Shown: positions 34,495-44,513 of the stretch, piece by piece
Numbering within the stretch: the stretch's first letter is position 1
How the letters are laid out: the number at the start of each line of letters is the position of its first letter
Source: CAYQJS01 sp964417895
GTDB lineage: Bacteria > Chloroflexota > UBA6077 > SHYK01
NCBI GenBank assembly: GCA_964417895.1
Contig: CAYQJS010000001.1
Span: 186,001 to 250,000, forward strand
Direction of reading: 5' to 3'
DNA: 64,000 nucleotides
The notes under the pieces: model-generated
Told to the model about the DNA's origin: nothing
Databases searched by the model: none
The model's input: the letters and a program-made list of their open reading frames with translations, nothing else
Program-made: the position numbers and the translations under genes

Positions 34495-34750
34495 GACGTC
34501 TTCCTCCTTCCTTTCCATTGGTCAAAAATTCAGTACGCTGGCGCTCCTGCGCTGCGGGTCTGTCACTCGTTCTCCCTTTCTCCCCTCTCGTCTCATTCGT
34601 GCAGGCTCCAGGATACTCGCCTTTTCCCCACGTGCGAGTCCCGGGCCTGATCAGTCCGTGCCCGATTCCATAGTGGCCTTTCGTATTGGCGCGTCGTGAC
34701 GCGGATCGCTATCCCAGATTCCATCACTCAACGTCCCTGGCCCCCGTTGG

Positions 34751-36478
34751 TCACGCCTTCCAGTGCCATTCCCATACCCTGCGCTCGGAACCTGCACCCG
34801 GGGTCATATTCTCGACCACACCTGCCAGGGCAGAAGAATAACCGAGCACTCGCACTCGGAAGTACATTGGAAGCGACGGAAGGTCCGCGTTGACGAGGCG
34901 CTCGACCTGGGCCATATGCTCTATGCGCTGGGAGCGGTCGAGCGTGGTCTCCCACGCCTCCAGAAGCCGATCGAGCTCGGGATTCGAGTAGCCGTAGCGG
35001 TTGGTTCCTGACCACCGGTTCTCCGGGCGGGCGATGTTCCTGGTGTGGTACTCCTCAGGCAGGTACACCGATCCCGCGAACATCCCCGAAGTCTTGGCCC
35101 GTTCTTCGGCGCTGCTTCGCTGAACGCCCCAAACCTGGGAGCTCGCGTCGATGCCGAACCGCCGCAGACCGTCGACCACGATAGTGCTCTCTCGCTCGTT
35201 GCCCGCCGAGGCGAGGAACCACTGCTCCAGGGTGAACCGCTCGCCCCTGGGGGTTCTCCACTGCCCATCCGCGCCCCTGGCGAATCCGGCCTCTTCGAGC
35301 AGCGTCTGTGCGCGGCGCGGATCGGGCCGATACCGCGAGAGCGCCGCCCGCGCGACGACGTCGTAATACTCTTCCTTGGGGTGGGCGAACACGTCTCTCA
35401 GGATCCCCCTGTTGTTCGTGAGGACTTCCAGGAGAGCTTCGCGGTCTATGGCGTGGGCGATAGCCTGCCGGACCCTGACGTCGGAGGCGAGCTCGGCGGG
35501 GACAGCGTACTCCGGTCTTCCCTGGAACTCCATCGCTCGTGGGGCGATGGGCTCGGACAGCACGATGCCGCCCTTGTTCTGAGCCCAACTCTCTTCGAGC
35601 ACAGGACCGTCCTCGTCCCGCAGGTAGCTGTTCATGGCGAAGTGGGCCTCGCCGGAGAGCAGGGCCACGATGCCCACCCGGGTGTCGGGCCTGTAGATGA
35701 CCTGGACCCGATCGATCCTGGGTCGACCGAACACGAACCCGTCAAAGGCTTCGCCTTCAACCATTACTCCCGGTTCGTAGCGAGCCATTCGCCAGGGTCC
35801 GAGCCCAATGTATTCCTGCCTCCAGAACGGCAAGCCCACAAACTGTTGCGGATCGAGCTGCTGGTAGGGTTGGTCGAGGATGTGCTGGGGAAGCGGGGGA
35901 ACCAGGCCAACCTGCGTAAGCGCATCTGGGTAGCCTGTCTTCCAACGAAAAACGACAGTTCGGGGGTCGGACGCCGAAACGGCTTCGACGTAGCCGAGGC
36001 CACCTGACGTAGAGACGCCGAAGACTGGGTTGGCGTAGACGCGCCACGCGAAAACGAAGTCCTCGGCGGTCAGCGGCTGCCCGTCCTGCCAGGTGAGGTT
36101 GGGCTTCAGCCGGTAGGTCAGCTCCATCTTCCCATCCGGAAAGACCTGCCAGGAGGAGGTGTTCAGCTCCGGGAGGGCTTCGGCGAGAAACGGGTGCGGC
36201 AGGCCGCGCTCGTCTTTGAAGACCAGGTCGGCGTTGAAGAGGTCTCGCGCCTGGCTGCTGAAGAGTCCGCCGCTCGCCCTCGTGAGTTGCCTCGTTGCGT
36301 AGTCCGGGTTCTCGCCGGCGTCAACAAACACCAGTGTTCGTTGAATGGCCAGCGCGGCTGGGCTTTGTTCGCCGGCGCGGGGCGAGCTCACGACCGGGGC
36401 ACAGGCCGCAACTAGCAGCAAGGCGGTCAGGATGAGGCTGGGGAATCGAAACCGCGCTTTCACTGGCCTCCCTCTCAT
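34751..36478 (-). CDS. Family 5 solute-binding lipoprotein (subgroup V)
   Basis: 575 residues from the ATG at 36478, which overlaps the stop of a cupin remnant (ATGA); a GTG 15 bases downstream behind GGGAGG is an alternative, and an ATG at 36565 is unlikely. Lipobox LLLVAAC, Cys26. LTWQDGQPLTAEDFVFAWRV, VRVRQAIAHAIDREALLEVL and YRPDPRRAQTLLEEAGFARG are present; the tail VWEWHWKA departs from WNxHEW. Closest in-window relative is the copy at 45972 (shared FDGxxxGRPKID-type and PxQHIL/PAHVL regions). The 256 bases between 34495 and 34750 hold nothing recognisable. Confidence 0.92.
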   Translation of the reverse strand: MRGRPVKARFRFPSLILTALLLVAACAPVVSSPRAGEQSPAALAIQRTLVFVDAGENPDYATRQLTRASGGLFSSQARDLFNADLVFKDERGLPHPFLAEALPELNTSSWQVFPDGKMELTYRLKPNLTWQDGQPLTAEDFVFAWRVYANPVFGVSTSGGLGYVEAVSASDPRTVVFRWKTGYPDALTQVGLVPPLPQHILDQPYQQLDPQQFVGLPFWRQEYIGLGPWRMARYEPGVMVEGEAFDGFVFGRPRIDRVQVIYRPDTRVGIVALLSGEAHFAMNSYLRDEDGPVLEESWAQNKGGIVLSEPIAPRAMEFQGRPEYAVPAELASDVRVRQAIAHAIDREALLEVLTNNRGILRDVFAHPKEEYYDVVARAALSRYRPDPRRAQTLLEEAGFARGADGQWRTPRGERFTLEQWFLASAGNERESTIVVDGLRRFGIDASSQVWGVQRSSAEERAKTSGMFAGSVYLPEEYHTRNIARPENRWSGTNRYGYSNPELDRLLEAWETTLDRSQRIEHMAQVERLVNADLPSLPMYFRVRVLGYSSALAGVVENMTPGAGSERRVWEWHWKA

Positions 36479-36612
36479 GGTTGCGACGGAACCGCTGGAC
36501 GGACGTATCGGTACGAACGGTGGGGATGGTGCAGCATCAGGCATTCGATCGCGACTTTGGTGCATTCCCCTTCGAACTCCCGGTGAACCGCGGGGTTCAT
36601 ATCCAGGGCCAC
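36475..36612 (-). pseudogene. C-terminal remnant of a second-type bicupin
   Basis: From about 36612 the frame reads VALDMNPAVHREFEGEC and CLMLHHPHRSY before a TGA at 36475-36477. This matches the end of the bicupin at 33307 (DMDPAVHLQFEEEC and CLMLHHPHCSY). Everything upstream of the last 45 codons is missing; the neighbouring binding-protein gene ends at 36667. The stop overlaps the next gene start as ATGA, so the remnant preserves the ancestral cupin to binding-protein coupling. Confidence 0.75.
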
Positions 36613-36666
36613 CTTACCATGAAGCGCTTGCTCTCTCATTCCCTACCGCTGTTAAGCAAGGGCCAG

Positions 36667-38340
36667 CTACCCGACATCCCATTCGTGGGCATTCCAGACC
36701 AGATTAGCACCGTAGATGTTGTTCATGCGGTTGCCAATGAAATACGCCCGCGCATCGTAAAACAGACCCATGATGATCAACTGGTCGGAAATCTGGTGCA
36801 CCACTTCCCGCAGCGCTTGCATGCGTTCTGGCCATGGGATCGTGGTGAAATACCGATCAACGAGCGCGTCGAACGCGGGCTCCATATAGCGAGAGCGATT
36901 GGTTCCCCGGTAGTTATTCGCCGCCACCGGGGCTGCTGAGCCCCGGAGTCGGTCCATCGCGTCAGGGCCGTGAGCGAACCGGATTAGCTCGAAGGTGGGG
37001 TGCTGAGTTCGGTACTCCACGTCGGGAATTCGCTGCGTCGGGATGACCACCGGGTCAATCACCAGACCCAGGCGCTGCCAGTAGTCGACCACCGGAAAGA
37101 AGGCGCGCGGATGGATCGCCGGCGTGGCCGTAACGCGCAGTTCCAGAGCTAGCGCCTGGCCCAATCGATCCTTGAAGACGCCATCTGCCCCGCGGACGTA
37201 GCCGATGTTCTCGATGATGTCAGTTGCCCGACGCGGGTCATAGTCGTATCTGGCCGCGGCGGAGACGGTATCCGCGTATTCGGGGGAGTTGGGCGATACC
37301 CAGCTGTGGGCGACTTGCACCAGGCCACCCTGGATCGTATCGACCATCGCGTGGCGATCGATGCCGTGGAGCAGGGCTCGTCGGAATCGGACATCAGCCA
37401 CGACGACGGGGTTCGGGTTCAGGAACTGCGGGTACAGCGCGATCCAGCTGGAGTCCTCAAGGTCCACCCTGCCGCCCGCCCATTGGTTCTTGATAACCAG
37501 AGCCTGCTCGATATTGAGGTTCGTGCCAAGGCTCACATCCAACGCATTGCCCAAGAGGTTGCCGATGAAGGTCTGCTCGTCCAGGATGAACCGGATCTCC
37601 ATGAGATCGATCTTGGGCCTGCCTAGGACGTATTGGTCATTCGGCTCCAGCAGAATGTGGCTGCCCCTCGTCCACTCCCGTACCTTGAACGGTCCGAGCC
37701 CGACAAACTCGTCTGACCAGTAGGGCAACTCTCGGAACGCCCCCTTGCTGTCGACGTAGGACTGCTCGAGCAAGTGAGCCGGCAGTATTTTGGGGTACAT
37801 CCGGTCAGCCCAGATCTGAGGCTCCTTCCACCGCACCAGCAGCTGTTGAGGATCGACCGCCTCAACAGCCTCCACCGACTCGTTGAGGGCGGCGCGGAAC
37901 TCGGGCAGTTCCCGATCCCGCTCTACGCGGGTAGTGAACTGGAGGTCGCGCGAGGTGAGCGGCTCGCCATCGTGCCATTGGGCGCCAGCGCGAATTCGCC
38001 ACGTCGTCTCCATGCGCCCATCGGGCAGCAGGCGCCACAGCCCGTTCTCGAGACTGGGGACGTCCTCAGCCAGTTGCGCGCGGCGGAATCCACGGTTGTC
38101 CACGACAGTCAGGCCGCTGTTAACGAGATCGTAGAGATACCCGAGCCCCGTCTGAGAAGCGGCCAGAGCCGAATGGAGGACTTTGGGGTCGGCAACCATG
38201 GCGGCGGTGATCCGCTTGGGTGCGGCCGCCTGGTGCGTGGGCTCGCTGCCGGTCTGGCCCCTTTGGTCGGCCGGCCCACAAGCTGAGGCCAAGAGGACAG
38301 CCGCCAGCAATGCCAGTTTGAGCGGGGACGCAGTAGACAT
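36667..38340 (-). CDS. Family 5 solute-binding lipoprotein (subgroup IV)
   Basis: 557 residues, lipobox LLASAC with Cys21. QWHDGEPLTSRDLQFTTRVE, ALYPQFLNPNPVVVADV, VRFRRALLHGIDRHAMVDTI and YDYDPRRATDIIENIGYVRG are shared in pattern with the copy at 41691, and it ends WNAHEWDVG. The ATG at 38340 has only a weak site, but it starts 10 bases after an amidohydrolase stop, so translation may be coupled. With that enzyme and the upstream binding protein at 39399 it makes a tight three-gene unit. Confidence 0.93.
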   Translation of the reverse strand: MSTASPLKLALLAAVLLASACGPADQRGQTGSEPTHQAAAPKRITAAMVADPKVLHSALAASQTGLGYLYDLVNSGLTVVDNRGFRRAQLAEDVPSLENGLWRLLPDGRMETTWRIRAGAQWHDGEPLTSRDLQFTTRVERDRELPEFRAALNESVEAVEAVDPQQLLVRWKEPQIWADRMYPKILPAHLLEQSYVDSKGAFRELPYWSDEFVGLGPFKVREWTRGSHILLEPNDQYVLGRPKIDLMEIRFILDEQTFIGNLLGNALDVSLGTNLNIEQALVIKNQWAGGRVDLEDSSWIALYPQFLNPNPVVVADVRFRRALLHGIDRHAMVDTIQGGLVQVAHSWVSPNSPEYADTVSAAARYDYDPRRATDIIENIGYVRGADGVFKDRLGQALALELRVTATPAIHPRAFFPVVDYWQRLGLVIDPVVIPTQRIPDVEYRTQHPTFELIRFAHGPDAMDRLRGSAAPVAANNYRGTNRSRYMEPAFDALVDRYFTTIPWPERMQALREVVHQISDQLIIMGLFYDARAYFIGNRMNNIYGANLVWNAHEWDVG

Positions 38341-38350
38341 GGCTTGAGTC

Positions 38351-39388
38351 CTAGAGCGCGTAGAGCGCCCGAGCGTTGTCGTCCAGCATCTTGTCGATCA
38401 CTCGGGGGCTTATGTCTCCATTCGCTCTGAGTATTCGCAGGGCCTCCAGCTCGCTGGAACTATCGTCGTGCCCATAGTCGGTCCCGATGACCAGGTTGTC
38501 CTCACCCGCGTACTGCAAGACGTATGGGAGGTCGTCGTCGGTCTGGCACGCGACGTAGAGCCGCCGCTCCCGCAAGAAGCCATCTTTCCACCAGGTCGCC
38601 TGGTGCTTAGACGTGTGATAGAAGTGGTGGCACATGTATGGAATCCACTGCGCCCGGACCTCGATGAAGCCGAACCGGAGCTTGGGGAACAGCTGCGGCA
38701 GACGGCTCGTCGCGATCGTGGCGAAGGCCCCAATCGGACCGAGCTTGAACAGCGGAACGCTGTTGGCGCTAGCGAACAGCTCGTGAGTGGCAAGCGTCCC
38801 CGAGCTCGCGTGAACGCAGACGGGGATGTCAAGGCCGTTCGCTTCTTCGTAGACTGGGTAGAAATCCGCCGAGTTCAGGACTTGCTCCGCCTCGGCATAG
38901 CGGGCGAAGATGGCGCACGCCCCGTTGGCCTTGGCGAATCGCAGCTCCTCGACAGCTTTGCCGATGGTGTACCAGGGAAGCAAGCACGCCCAGCGCAGGC
39001 GGCCCTTGCCCTGCCGCCACACGTCGGCCATCCAGCGGTTGTACGTCTTGCAGAGGGCCAGCTCGACCTCCGGTCGGCGGGTGACGGGCCGTAAGAACAG
39101 GGAGGGATAGAGAACCTGGATGTCAACCTCCAGCTCGTCCATGTGGCGCAGCCGGGCCTCGACATCCTCCATTTCGCGGGAAGCCTCAGGGGTGTCACGT
39201 CCGACGTTCTGCCGCCGAGGCTCGAGCTTGCCGTCAACCAGCCAGAATTCACGCCCGCCGCGCGCGCCCGGGGGTGGTGGGTCACGGGGCACAACAGTGC
39301 GGGGACGATACTGCTCCTCGGACTCGTCCAGATAGTCCCACGTGTGCTCGGTCTCTATGACGTGCGCGTCGCTATCGATGATGGGCAT
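38351..39388 (-). CDS. Amidohydrolase family 2, unpaired type
   Basis: 345 residues from the ATG at 39388 after AAGGAGGACAAC; the frame to 39532 is spurious. The metal motifs are DSDAHVIE at the N-terminus, PVCVHASSGT in the middle and LVIGTDYGHDDSS late, so the late Asp is intact but in a TDYGH rather than SDxPH setting. It is shorter than the paired subtypes and has its nearest relative in the truncated gene at 57789 (MRVIDTDGHVVETERTW). Substrate unknown. Flanked by binding-protein genes 10 bases away on both sides. Confidence 0.92.
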   Translation of the reverse strand: MPIIDSDAHVIETEHTWDYLDESEEQYRPRTVVPRDPPPPGARGGREFWLVDGKLEPRRQNVGRDTPEASREMEDVEARLRHMDELEVDIQVLYPSLFLRPVTRRPEVELALCKTYNRWMADVWRQGKGRLRWACLLPWYTIGKAVEELRFAKANGACAIFARYAEAEQVLNSADFYPVYEEANGLDIPVCVHASSGTLATHELFASANSVPLFKLGPIGAFATIATSRLPQLFPKLRFGFIEVRAQWIPYMCHHFYHTSKHQATWWKDGFLRERRLYVACQTDDDLPYVLQYAGEDNLVIGTDYGHDDSSSELEALRILRANGDISPRVIDKMLDDNARALYAL

Positions 39389-39398
39389 GTTGTCCTCC

Positions 39399-41105
39399 TT
39401 AGCGCCACCGCCATTCGTGGACGTTCGCGTAATAAGTGCTGTCCGGTGCCACAGGCGTCGGACCAACGAGCGCCGATACGTGCGCAACGACATCGAAGTT
39501 GAAGTACATCGGCAGCGACGGCAGGTCATCATTAGCGAGCTTCAAGAGCTGCACGACGGTCTGATTCCGCGTGCCGCCGTCCAGTGTCCTGCTCCATGCC
39601 TCGTACAGGCGATCGTATTCGAGGCTGGAGTAGCCCGTCCTATTCCCCCCGCTCCACCTGTTTGCAGCGTTGGCGATCGCCGACGTGATGTTCTTGTTCA
39701 GCGTGAGGTCGCGGTAGACGGTGGCGTTATTCGCGGTGAGGGCCGGGAATGTCGATCGTAGCTCTGCCGACTGCTGGCGCTGCGTCGAGGGAACGAGATC
39801 CAGGATCGGCTCGGCTCCTGCACGCCGTAAGTAGTCCGCGATAGTGGTGGTCTCCCGTCCCTCCTGGCCCTCGGCGATGCCTCGCACTTGGAGGCCGAAC
39901 CGGCCCTCGCCGGGGCTGGCGTAGAAGCCATCGCCAGCCTTGGGGAAGCCCGCCTCGGCCATCAGTTGGTCGGTGCGGCGAAGGTCGTAGGGATACTTCG
40001 TTACCGCCGCATCCACGGCGGGATAGAAGCTCAAGGTGGGCGGCACAAACGTTTCGGCCACCATCCCTTTCCCTTCGAGCATGATGTCGGCGAGCGTCTG
40101 ACGATCCACGGCGTGGAGGAGAGCTTTGCGGACGCGGGCATCGAGGAGCGCCTTCGGGTTCACGTACTCCGGCCGGGCCTGCACCTGGACGTACCGGAGG
40201 CGGGTGGGGCTAAGAATGATCGTCCCTCCGTCGGACGCCGACCACTGGTGCTGCAGCGTGGTCGCCTCCTGAAACTGCAAGGCATCATCGACCGCGATGT
40301 CCCCATGGCCGGATAGTATGCGACTGATGGTCGCGTTGGGGTCCTGGCTCCATGTGAGCACGACCCTTGGGATCTTGGGCCTGCCAAGCGCGAACCCATC
40401 GAAGGCGAGCCCTTCAATAAAAGAGCCCGGCTCCCAGCGGGCTAACCGATATGGTCCCGCTCCGATGTACTCGCCCATCCAGTACGGGTGACTCTCGAAA
40501 GCCTGCTGGCTGCCCTCTTCGAGCGGGGCCTGCAAGATATGCCGGGCCCAAGGTCGCAGTGAAGGGATGGCCGCCTCGGCATACGGCTCTCGCCAGCGAA
40601 TGACCAGCGTTCTCGGATCCGCGGCGACGACCTCTTCGATGAGCCGAAGCTCCTCGCCCCCCGAGGTCCCGGTCCACTGGCTCTGAGCTACCGCGACCTG
40701 ATGGCCGAACACGAAATCATCAGCGCCGAGAGGAAAGCCGTCGTGCCAGGTCAGGCTGGGCCGCAGCCGGTAAACCGTCTCCATTCGTCCGTCGGGCGAG
40801 ACTCGCCAAGTGTCAGTATTCAGCTCAGGCACGGCCTCGGCGAGAACCGCGAAACGCACCTCGCGATGGTCGCTCGCCACGAGAGGTGCACTGAACACCG
40901 ACAGGGAGATGCGATTCAGGCTGGCGGAGGAATCGGTTGCACCTCGTGGCTCGATCCGGAGCAGGATGGAGAGCGTCCGGTCGGACTGGGCGTCCGACCG
41001 TTGGTCAGCCGGGGCGCCTTCGGGGCCGAAAGTGCGGCCGACCGGCGCGCAGGCCGTAACCGCGAGGAGTACAACGGGTAGAAGGCGTGCTGATACCCTC
41101 CGCAT
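39399..41105 (-). CDS. Family 5 solute-binding lipoprotein (subgroup III)
   Basis: 568 residues, start ATG at 41105 after GGGAGGAGGGAATC, lipobox LLAVTAC with Cys19. LTWHDGFPLGADDFVFGHQV, ARHILQAPLEEG, VRKALLHAVDRQTLADIM and YPYDLRRTDQLMAEAGFPKA are matched closely by the copy at 54799. It ends VHEWRWR. It is followed 10 bases on by the unpaired amidohydrolase and the subgroup IV binding protein. Confidence 0.93.
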   Translation of the reverse strand: MRRVSARLLPVVLLAVTACAPVGRTFGPEGAPADQRSDAQSDRTLSILLRIEPRGATDSSASLNRISLSVFSAPLVASDHREVRFAVLAEAVPELNTDTWRVSPDGRMETVYRLRPSLTWHDGFPLGADDFVFGHQVAVAQSQWTGTSGGEELRLIEEVVAADPRTLVIRWREPYAEAAIPSLRPWARHILQAPLEEGSQQAFESHPYWMGEYIGAGPYRLARWEPGSFIEGLAFDGFALGRPKIPRVVLTWSQDPNATISRILSGHGDIAVDDALQFQEATTLQHQWSASDGGTIILSPTRLRYVQVQARPEYVNPKALLDARVRKALLHAVDRQTLADIMLEGKGMVAETFVPPTLSFYPAVDAAVTKYPYDLRRTDQLMAEAGFPKAGDGFYASPGEGRFGLQVRGIAEGQEGRETTTIADYLRRAGAEPILDLVPSTQRQQSAELRSTFPALTANNATVYRDLTLNKNITSAIANAANRWSGGNRTGYSSLEYDRLYEAWSRTLDGGTRNQTVVQLLKLANDDLPSLPMYFNFDVVAHVSALVGPTPVAPDSTYYANVHEWRWR

Positions 41106-41211
41106 GATTCCCTCCTCCCTGGACGGGGACCGACGGGCTGCGATCCTCGGTTAGCCTCCGGGCGAACCGTCAACCTCGATCACTTCACCTAGCGGCGAAC
41201 TTGGCCGCCGG

Positions 41212-41664
41212 CTATTCGCCGAAGAATTGCCCAGGAATCGGGACACCGACGATGTGCTTGTTCTCTGCTGAGTCGGAGGGCAGCGGCGCCCCTTCGATAT
41301 CGACTCGACTGTCACCTCGCGGCAAATCCTTGTCGTTTGCGCCGAATCGCAGCAAGACAAGGTTCTCATCGCTGGTTGCCTTGAACCAGTAGTAGGCGCC
41401 CCTGGGCAGCGTAATGCCCTCCCACTGCTTGACGACCCGCTCTTCGCCCGTCTCATCGTAGAAGGTCGCCTCGCCTTGAAGCACGACGAACGTGTGGTCC
41501 TGGTTCAGGTGTGTGTGCAGCGCGTTCTCCCCCCCTTCGGAGTACACCTTGACCGTGACCGCCATCAGATCGGTCCGGGAGACGACGGTGTTGGTGCGAC
41601 CTCCGGACAGGTACGGCGTGCGAAGCGAGAACACCTCAGCCTTGGGCTTGGTTTCGATGGCCAT
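41212..41664 (-). CDS. Single-domain cupin protein
   Basis: 150 residues from the ATG at 41664 behind GAGAGGAGGATCAG. One cupin barrel: NALHTHLNQDHTFVVLQGEA gives HxH plus an Asp where the Glu usually is, and the second motif reads RGAYYWFKATSDE without the usual His. Metal binding is therefore doubtful or uses three ligands. The last part PIPGQFFGE is a short tail. It follows the subgroup IV binding protein at 41691 by 26 bases and may be co-transcribed with the amidohydrolase at 43455. Confidence 0.85.
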   Translation of the reverse strand: MAIETKPKAEVFSLRTPYLSGGRTNTVVSRTDLMAVTVKVYSEGGENALHTHLNQDHTFVVLQGEATFYDETGEERVVKQWEGITLPRGAYYWFKATSDENLVLLRFGANDKDLPRGDSRVDIEGAPLPSDSAENKHIVGVPIPGQFFGE

Positions 41665-41690
41665 CTGATCCTCCTCTCTGTGATTCTGAG

Positions 41691-43424
41691 CTACCGAACG
41701 CTCCACTCATGGGCATTGAACGTGATCCGTCCTCCCACGACCTTGGGCATGGAAGCGTTTTCAACGGCGTTGCTGATAAGCGCAGGTACGACGGTGTAGA
41801 AGACACCGATGGCGACCACTTGCTCGGTAACGTGCCGAACGACCCCACCCAGAAACTCGAACCGTTCCTGCTTTGGAACGGTTCGATAGTAGCGATCGAT
41901 AAGAGAATCGAGCTCCGGGTTGCTATAACGTGACCGGTTCTCGCCGTTGAAGTTATTCTCGGGCCGAGGCACAACTGAGCTGTGGTAGCCATCCGGAGCT
42001 GCGGGTGTCCGGGTGAACTCGAATGCGGGCCGCGTCGCTCGATAATCGCGGGCCTGCTGCGCCTGCGTGGCAATCAACGACGGCTCCATCCGGATACCCA
42101 CGGCGCGCCAGTACTCACCCATGCTGTACATGACCCGTTCGCGAAGATCGTCTCGCGTGGTCCGGACCTGCACGACGACCGGTTGACCGGATGAGTCGTG
42201 GAGCGTCCCGTCAGCTGACCGGGTCAGGCCAACTTGTTGGAAGAGCTGCATCGAGCGTCGAGGATCGAACTCGTAGCGGGCGATGTGCTGCTTTACGCTC
42301 TCATACTCCTCAGAGTTCGGAATTAGGAAGGTATCCGCGACAGGGCCCAGCCCGTCCTGGAGCAGATCAGTAAGCTCTTGACGATGCAACGCGTGGACTA
42401 GCGCTCGTCGAAAGTCGACGTTGGCCAGGATGGCTGGGCTGGGGTCGATGAACTGCGGATAGAGCGCACTCCAGTTCTGGACCTCGACCTCAGCCCGCCC
42501 GCGACCAGCCCACTGCTCCCGCGCCTGTACCGCCTGCTCCAAGGAGAGGCCACGCCCGATATTCAGATCGACGGCACCGGCCAGTAAGTTGGCCACCATC
42601 GCGGTCGAGTCCAGTACGAAGCGGATCTCGATCTCGTCGAGTTTCGGTCGCCCGAGGAAGTAGGAGTCGTTGGACCGGAGAATCATGTGACTCCCCGCCT
42701 CCCAATCGTGGAGTTTGAACGGCCCCGTCCCTACGAAGTCCGTCGTCCAATAAGGGGCGCCTACGAAGGCGACCGGGTCCTGCTCGCGGTAGGGGGCCTC
42801 GAGGAGGTGTTTCGGCATCGGCAAGGCGCCGTTGGTTAAGAGCAGGTCTGCTTCGATAGAAGGAGCCTTCCATTTCACCAGGAATGCGCTCGCGTCAGAC
42901 GCCTCAGTGCTGTCGATAGCCGCGTACATAGACGGCCGACGCATCGGCACCCGCCGGTCGAGCGCTACCTCCATCGTGAACACAAGGTCCTGGGCCGTCA
43001 CCGGCGTGCCATCATGCCAGCGCGCCTCTGGCCGAAGTCGAAACGTCGTCTCCATGCGCCCGTCGGGAAGCAGCCGCCACAGGCCGTTCTCAATCGTGGG
43101 GATTTCTGCTGCCAGACGGCTGACGAGCCTCCCGCTGTGGTCCTGTGCGCCGAGCCCGGAATGGAGCAATTGCTGGACCTCGGTCAGTCCGTCGGTGTTG
43201 CCAGCCCCGGCCCCATCGATAGCCGTGCTCAACGTCGGCGGATTCCCCTTGATCGCGGCTACCACTCGTTTTGGGGCACTAGTCCCTGGGGGCGGCTGGG
43301 CACTCCCGTCGCTGCCCATTGGTGGTGAGGGCGCACATCCAGCGGCTATCGTCGCGCTGCTGACCAGAGCCAGCGCCAGGCGAACCAAGCCGACGGTGGT
43401 GCCGTGGGATGTGCGTCGGCTCAT
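41691..43424 (-). CDS. Family 5 solute-binding lipoprotein (subgroup IV)
   Basis: 577 residues from the ATG at 43424 after AGGAGGCTGAACGCC, with a long signal region and lipobox TIAAGC at Cys30. RWHDGTPVTAQDLVFTMEVA, ALYPQFIDPSPAILANV, FRRALVHALHRQELTDLL and YEFDPRRSMQLFQQVGL follow the 36667 copy; the IDR of most siblings is LHR here. It ends FNAHEWSVR. It lies 30 bases downstream of an amidohydrolase. Confidence 0.93.
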   Translation of the reverse strand: MSRRTSHGTTVGLVRLALALVSSATIAAGCAPSPPMGSDGSAQPPPGTSAPKRVVAAIKGNPPTLSTAIDGAGAGNTDGLTEVQQLLHSGLGAQDHSGRLVSRLAAEIPTIENGLWRLLPDGRMETTFRLRPEARWHDGTPVTAQDLVFTMEVALDRRVPMRRPSMYAAIDSTEASDASAFLVKWKAPSIEADLLLTNGALPMPKHLLEAPYREQDPVAFVGAPYWTTDFVGTGPFKLHDWEAGSHMILRSNDSYFLGRPKLDEIEIRFVLDSTAMVANLLAGAVDLNIGRGLSLEQAVQAREQWAGRGRAEVEVQNWSALYPQFIDPSPAILANVDFRRALVHALHRQELTDLLQDGLGPVADTFLIPNSEEYESVKQHIARYEFDPRRSMQLFQQVGLTRSADGTLHDSSGQPVVVQVRTTRDDLRERVMYSMGEYWRAVGIRMEPSLIATQAQQARDYRATRPAFEFTRTPAAPDGYHSSVVPRPENNFNGENRSRYSNPELDSLIDRYYRTVPKQERFEFLGGVVRHVTEQVVAIGVFYTVVPALISNAVENASMPKVVGGRITFNAHEWSVR

Positions 43425-43454
43425 GGCGTTCAGCCTCCTAGCTCAGGTGACGCT

Positions 43455-44513
43455 CTACGAAAGAGCCGACGGCACCTCGAGATCATAGAGTCGCGCGACG
43501 TTGTCGCACACCAGCTTCCTGCGGACCTCGGGAGCGAGGTGTCCGAGATCGCGAGCGATCACCTTTCGGGAATTTGGCCATGTGGAATTCTGGTGGGGGT
43601 AGTCGTTTGACCACATGCAGTTCTCGGTGCCCCACCAGCTGAAGTTGTGGCCGCCCGCGGCGTCGTCGAAGAACGTTGCGTACACCTGGCGGTAGAAGTA
43701 CTCGCTTGGCTCGGCTTCGATGGGGGGAGGATTGTTCTCGTGGAAGCGGCGGTAGTAATAGTCCCATTGCTGGAGGAAGAACGGGATCCAGCCGATTTCG
43801 TTCTCCACGTTGACGATCTTGAGCCGCGGGTAGCGGTCGAGGACCCCGTACCAGATCATGTCGAACAGCACCGAGACAGCGTCGAAGGTCTTGAGATTGA
43901 CGCTGCCCCGGTAGTGTTCGACGCCGACTCGCTCGCTTGGATTCTTGCTGTAGTTGTGGCCGGTCAGGATATGGAAGTTGACGGGCATGCCAAGGTCCTG
44001 GGAGGCTCCCCAGAACGGCTCGTAGTGGCCCGAGCTGAACGGTAAGTCGGGGTGCGGAGCCTGCCAGATCAGGGCGCCTTTGAGGCCATTGGTCTTGCAG
44101 CGCTCCAACTCTTGAACCGCATGGTCTATGTTGTAGGTGGAGATGCAGGCGATGCCCCACAGCCGGTCGGGCGCGGCTGAGCAGTACTCGATGATCCAGT
44201 CGTTGTAGACGCGGAAGCAAGCTTCCTGAAGCTCTGGGTCGTCAATTCCGAACAGCCGCAAGCCGGACGTCGGGTAGAGAACCTCCGCGCTGACCCCGTC
44301 CTGCGCCATCTCGTCGACCCGGGCTTTGGGGTCCCAGCCGCCAGTCTTCCCCTGGAATCTTCCCGTTCCTGTGCTTGACCCTCCGTTGTCGGCGCGACTT
44401 CGAAACATTGGAGCGCCATCGCGGAGCGTGGCCGGAAGGCGCGTGGCCCACAGGTCTCCAGGCTCCGAGACGTGGGAGTCAGCAGAGATCAGAATCTCAG
44501 CGCTAGCTTGCAT
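43455..44513 (-). CDS. Amidohydrolase family 2, unpaired type
   Basis: 352 residues from the ATG at 44513 after GAGGAGGAGACC. It opens MQASAEILISADSHVSEPGD, keeps MPVNFHILTGHN and has NCMWSNDYPHQNSTWP late, so the metal Asp is present despite the neighbouring Asn. KLVCDNVARLYDL closes it. It is the first gene of the leftward array, its start facing the rightward genes across a 370-base divergent region. The substrate is not identifiable. Confidence 0.92.
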   Translation of the reverse strand: MQASAEILISADSHVSEPGDLWATRLPATLRDGAPMFRSRADNGGSSTGTGRFQGKTGGWDPKARVDEMAQDGVSAEVLYPTSGLRLFGIDDPELQEACFRVYNDWIIEYCSAAPDRLWGIACISTYNIDHAVQELERCKTNGLKGALIWQAPHPDLPFSSGHYEPFWGASQDLGMPVNFHILTGHNYSKNPSERVGVEHYRGSVNLKTFDAVSVLFDMIWYGVLDRYPRLKIVNVENEIGWIPFFLQQWDYYYRRFHENNPPPIEAEPSEYFYRQVYATFFDDAAGGHNFSWWGTENCMWSNDYPHQNSTWPNSRKVIARDLGHLAPEVRRKLVCDNVARLYDLEVPSALS

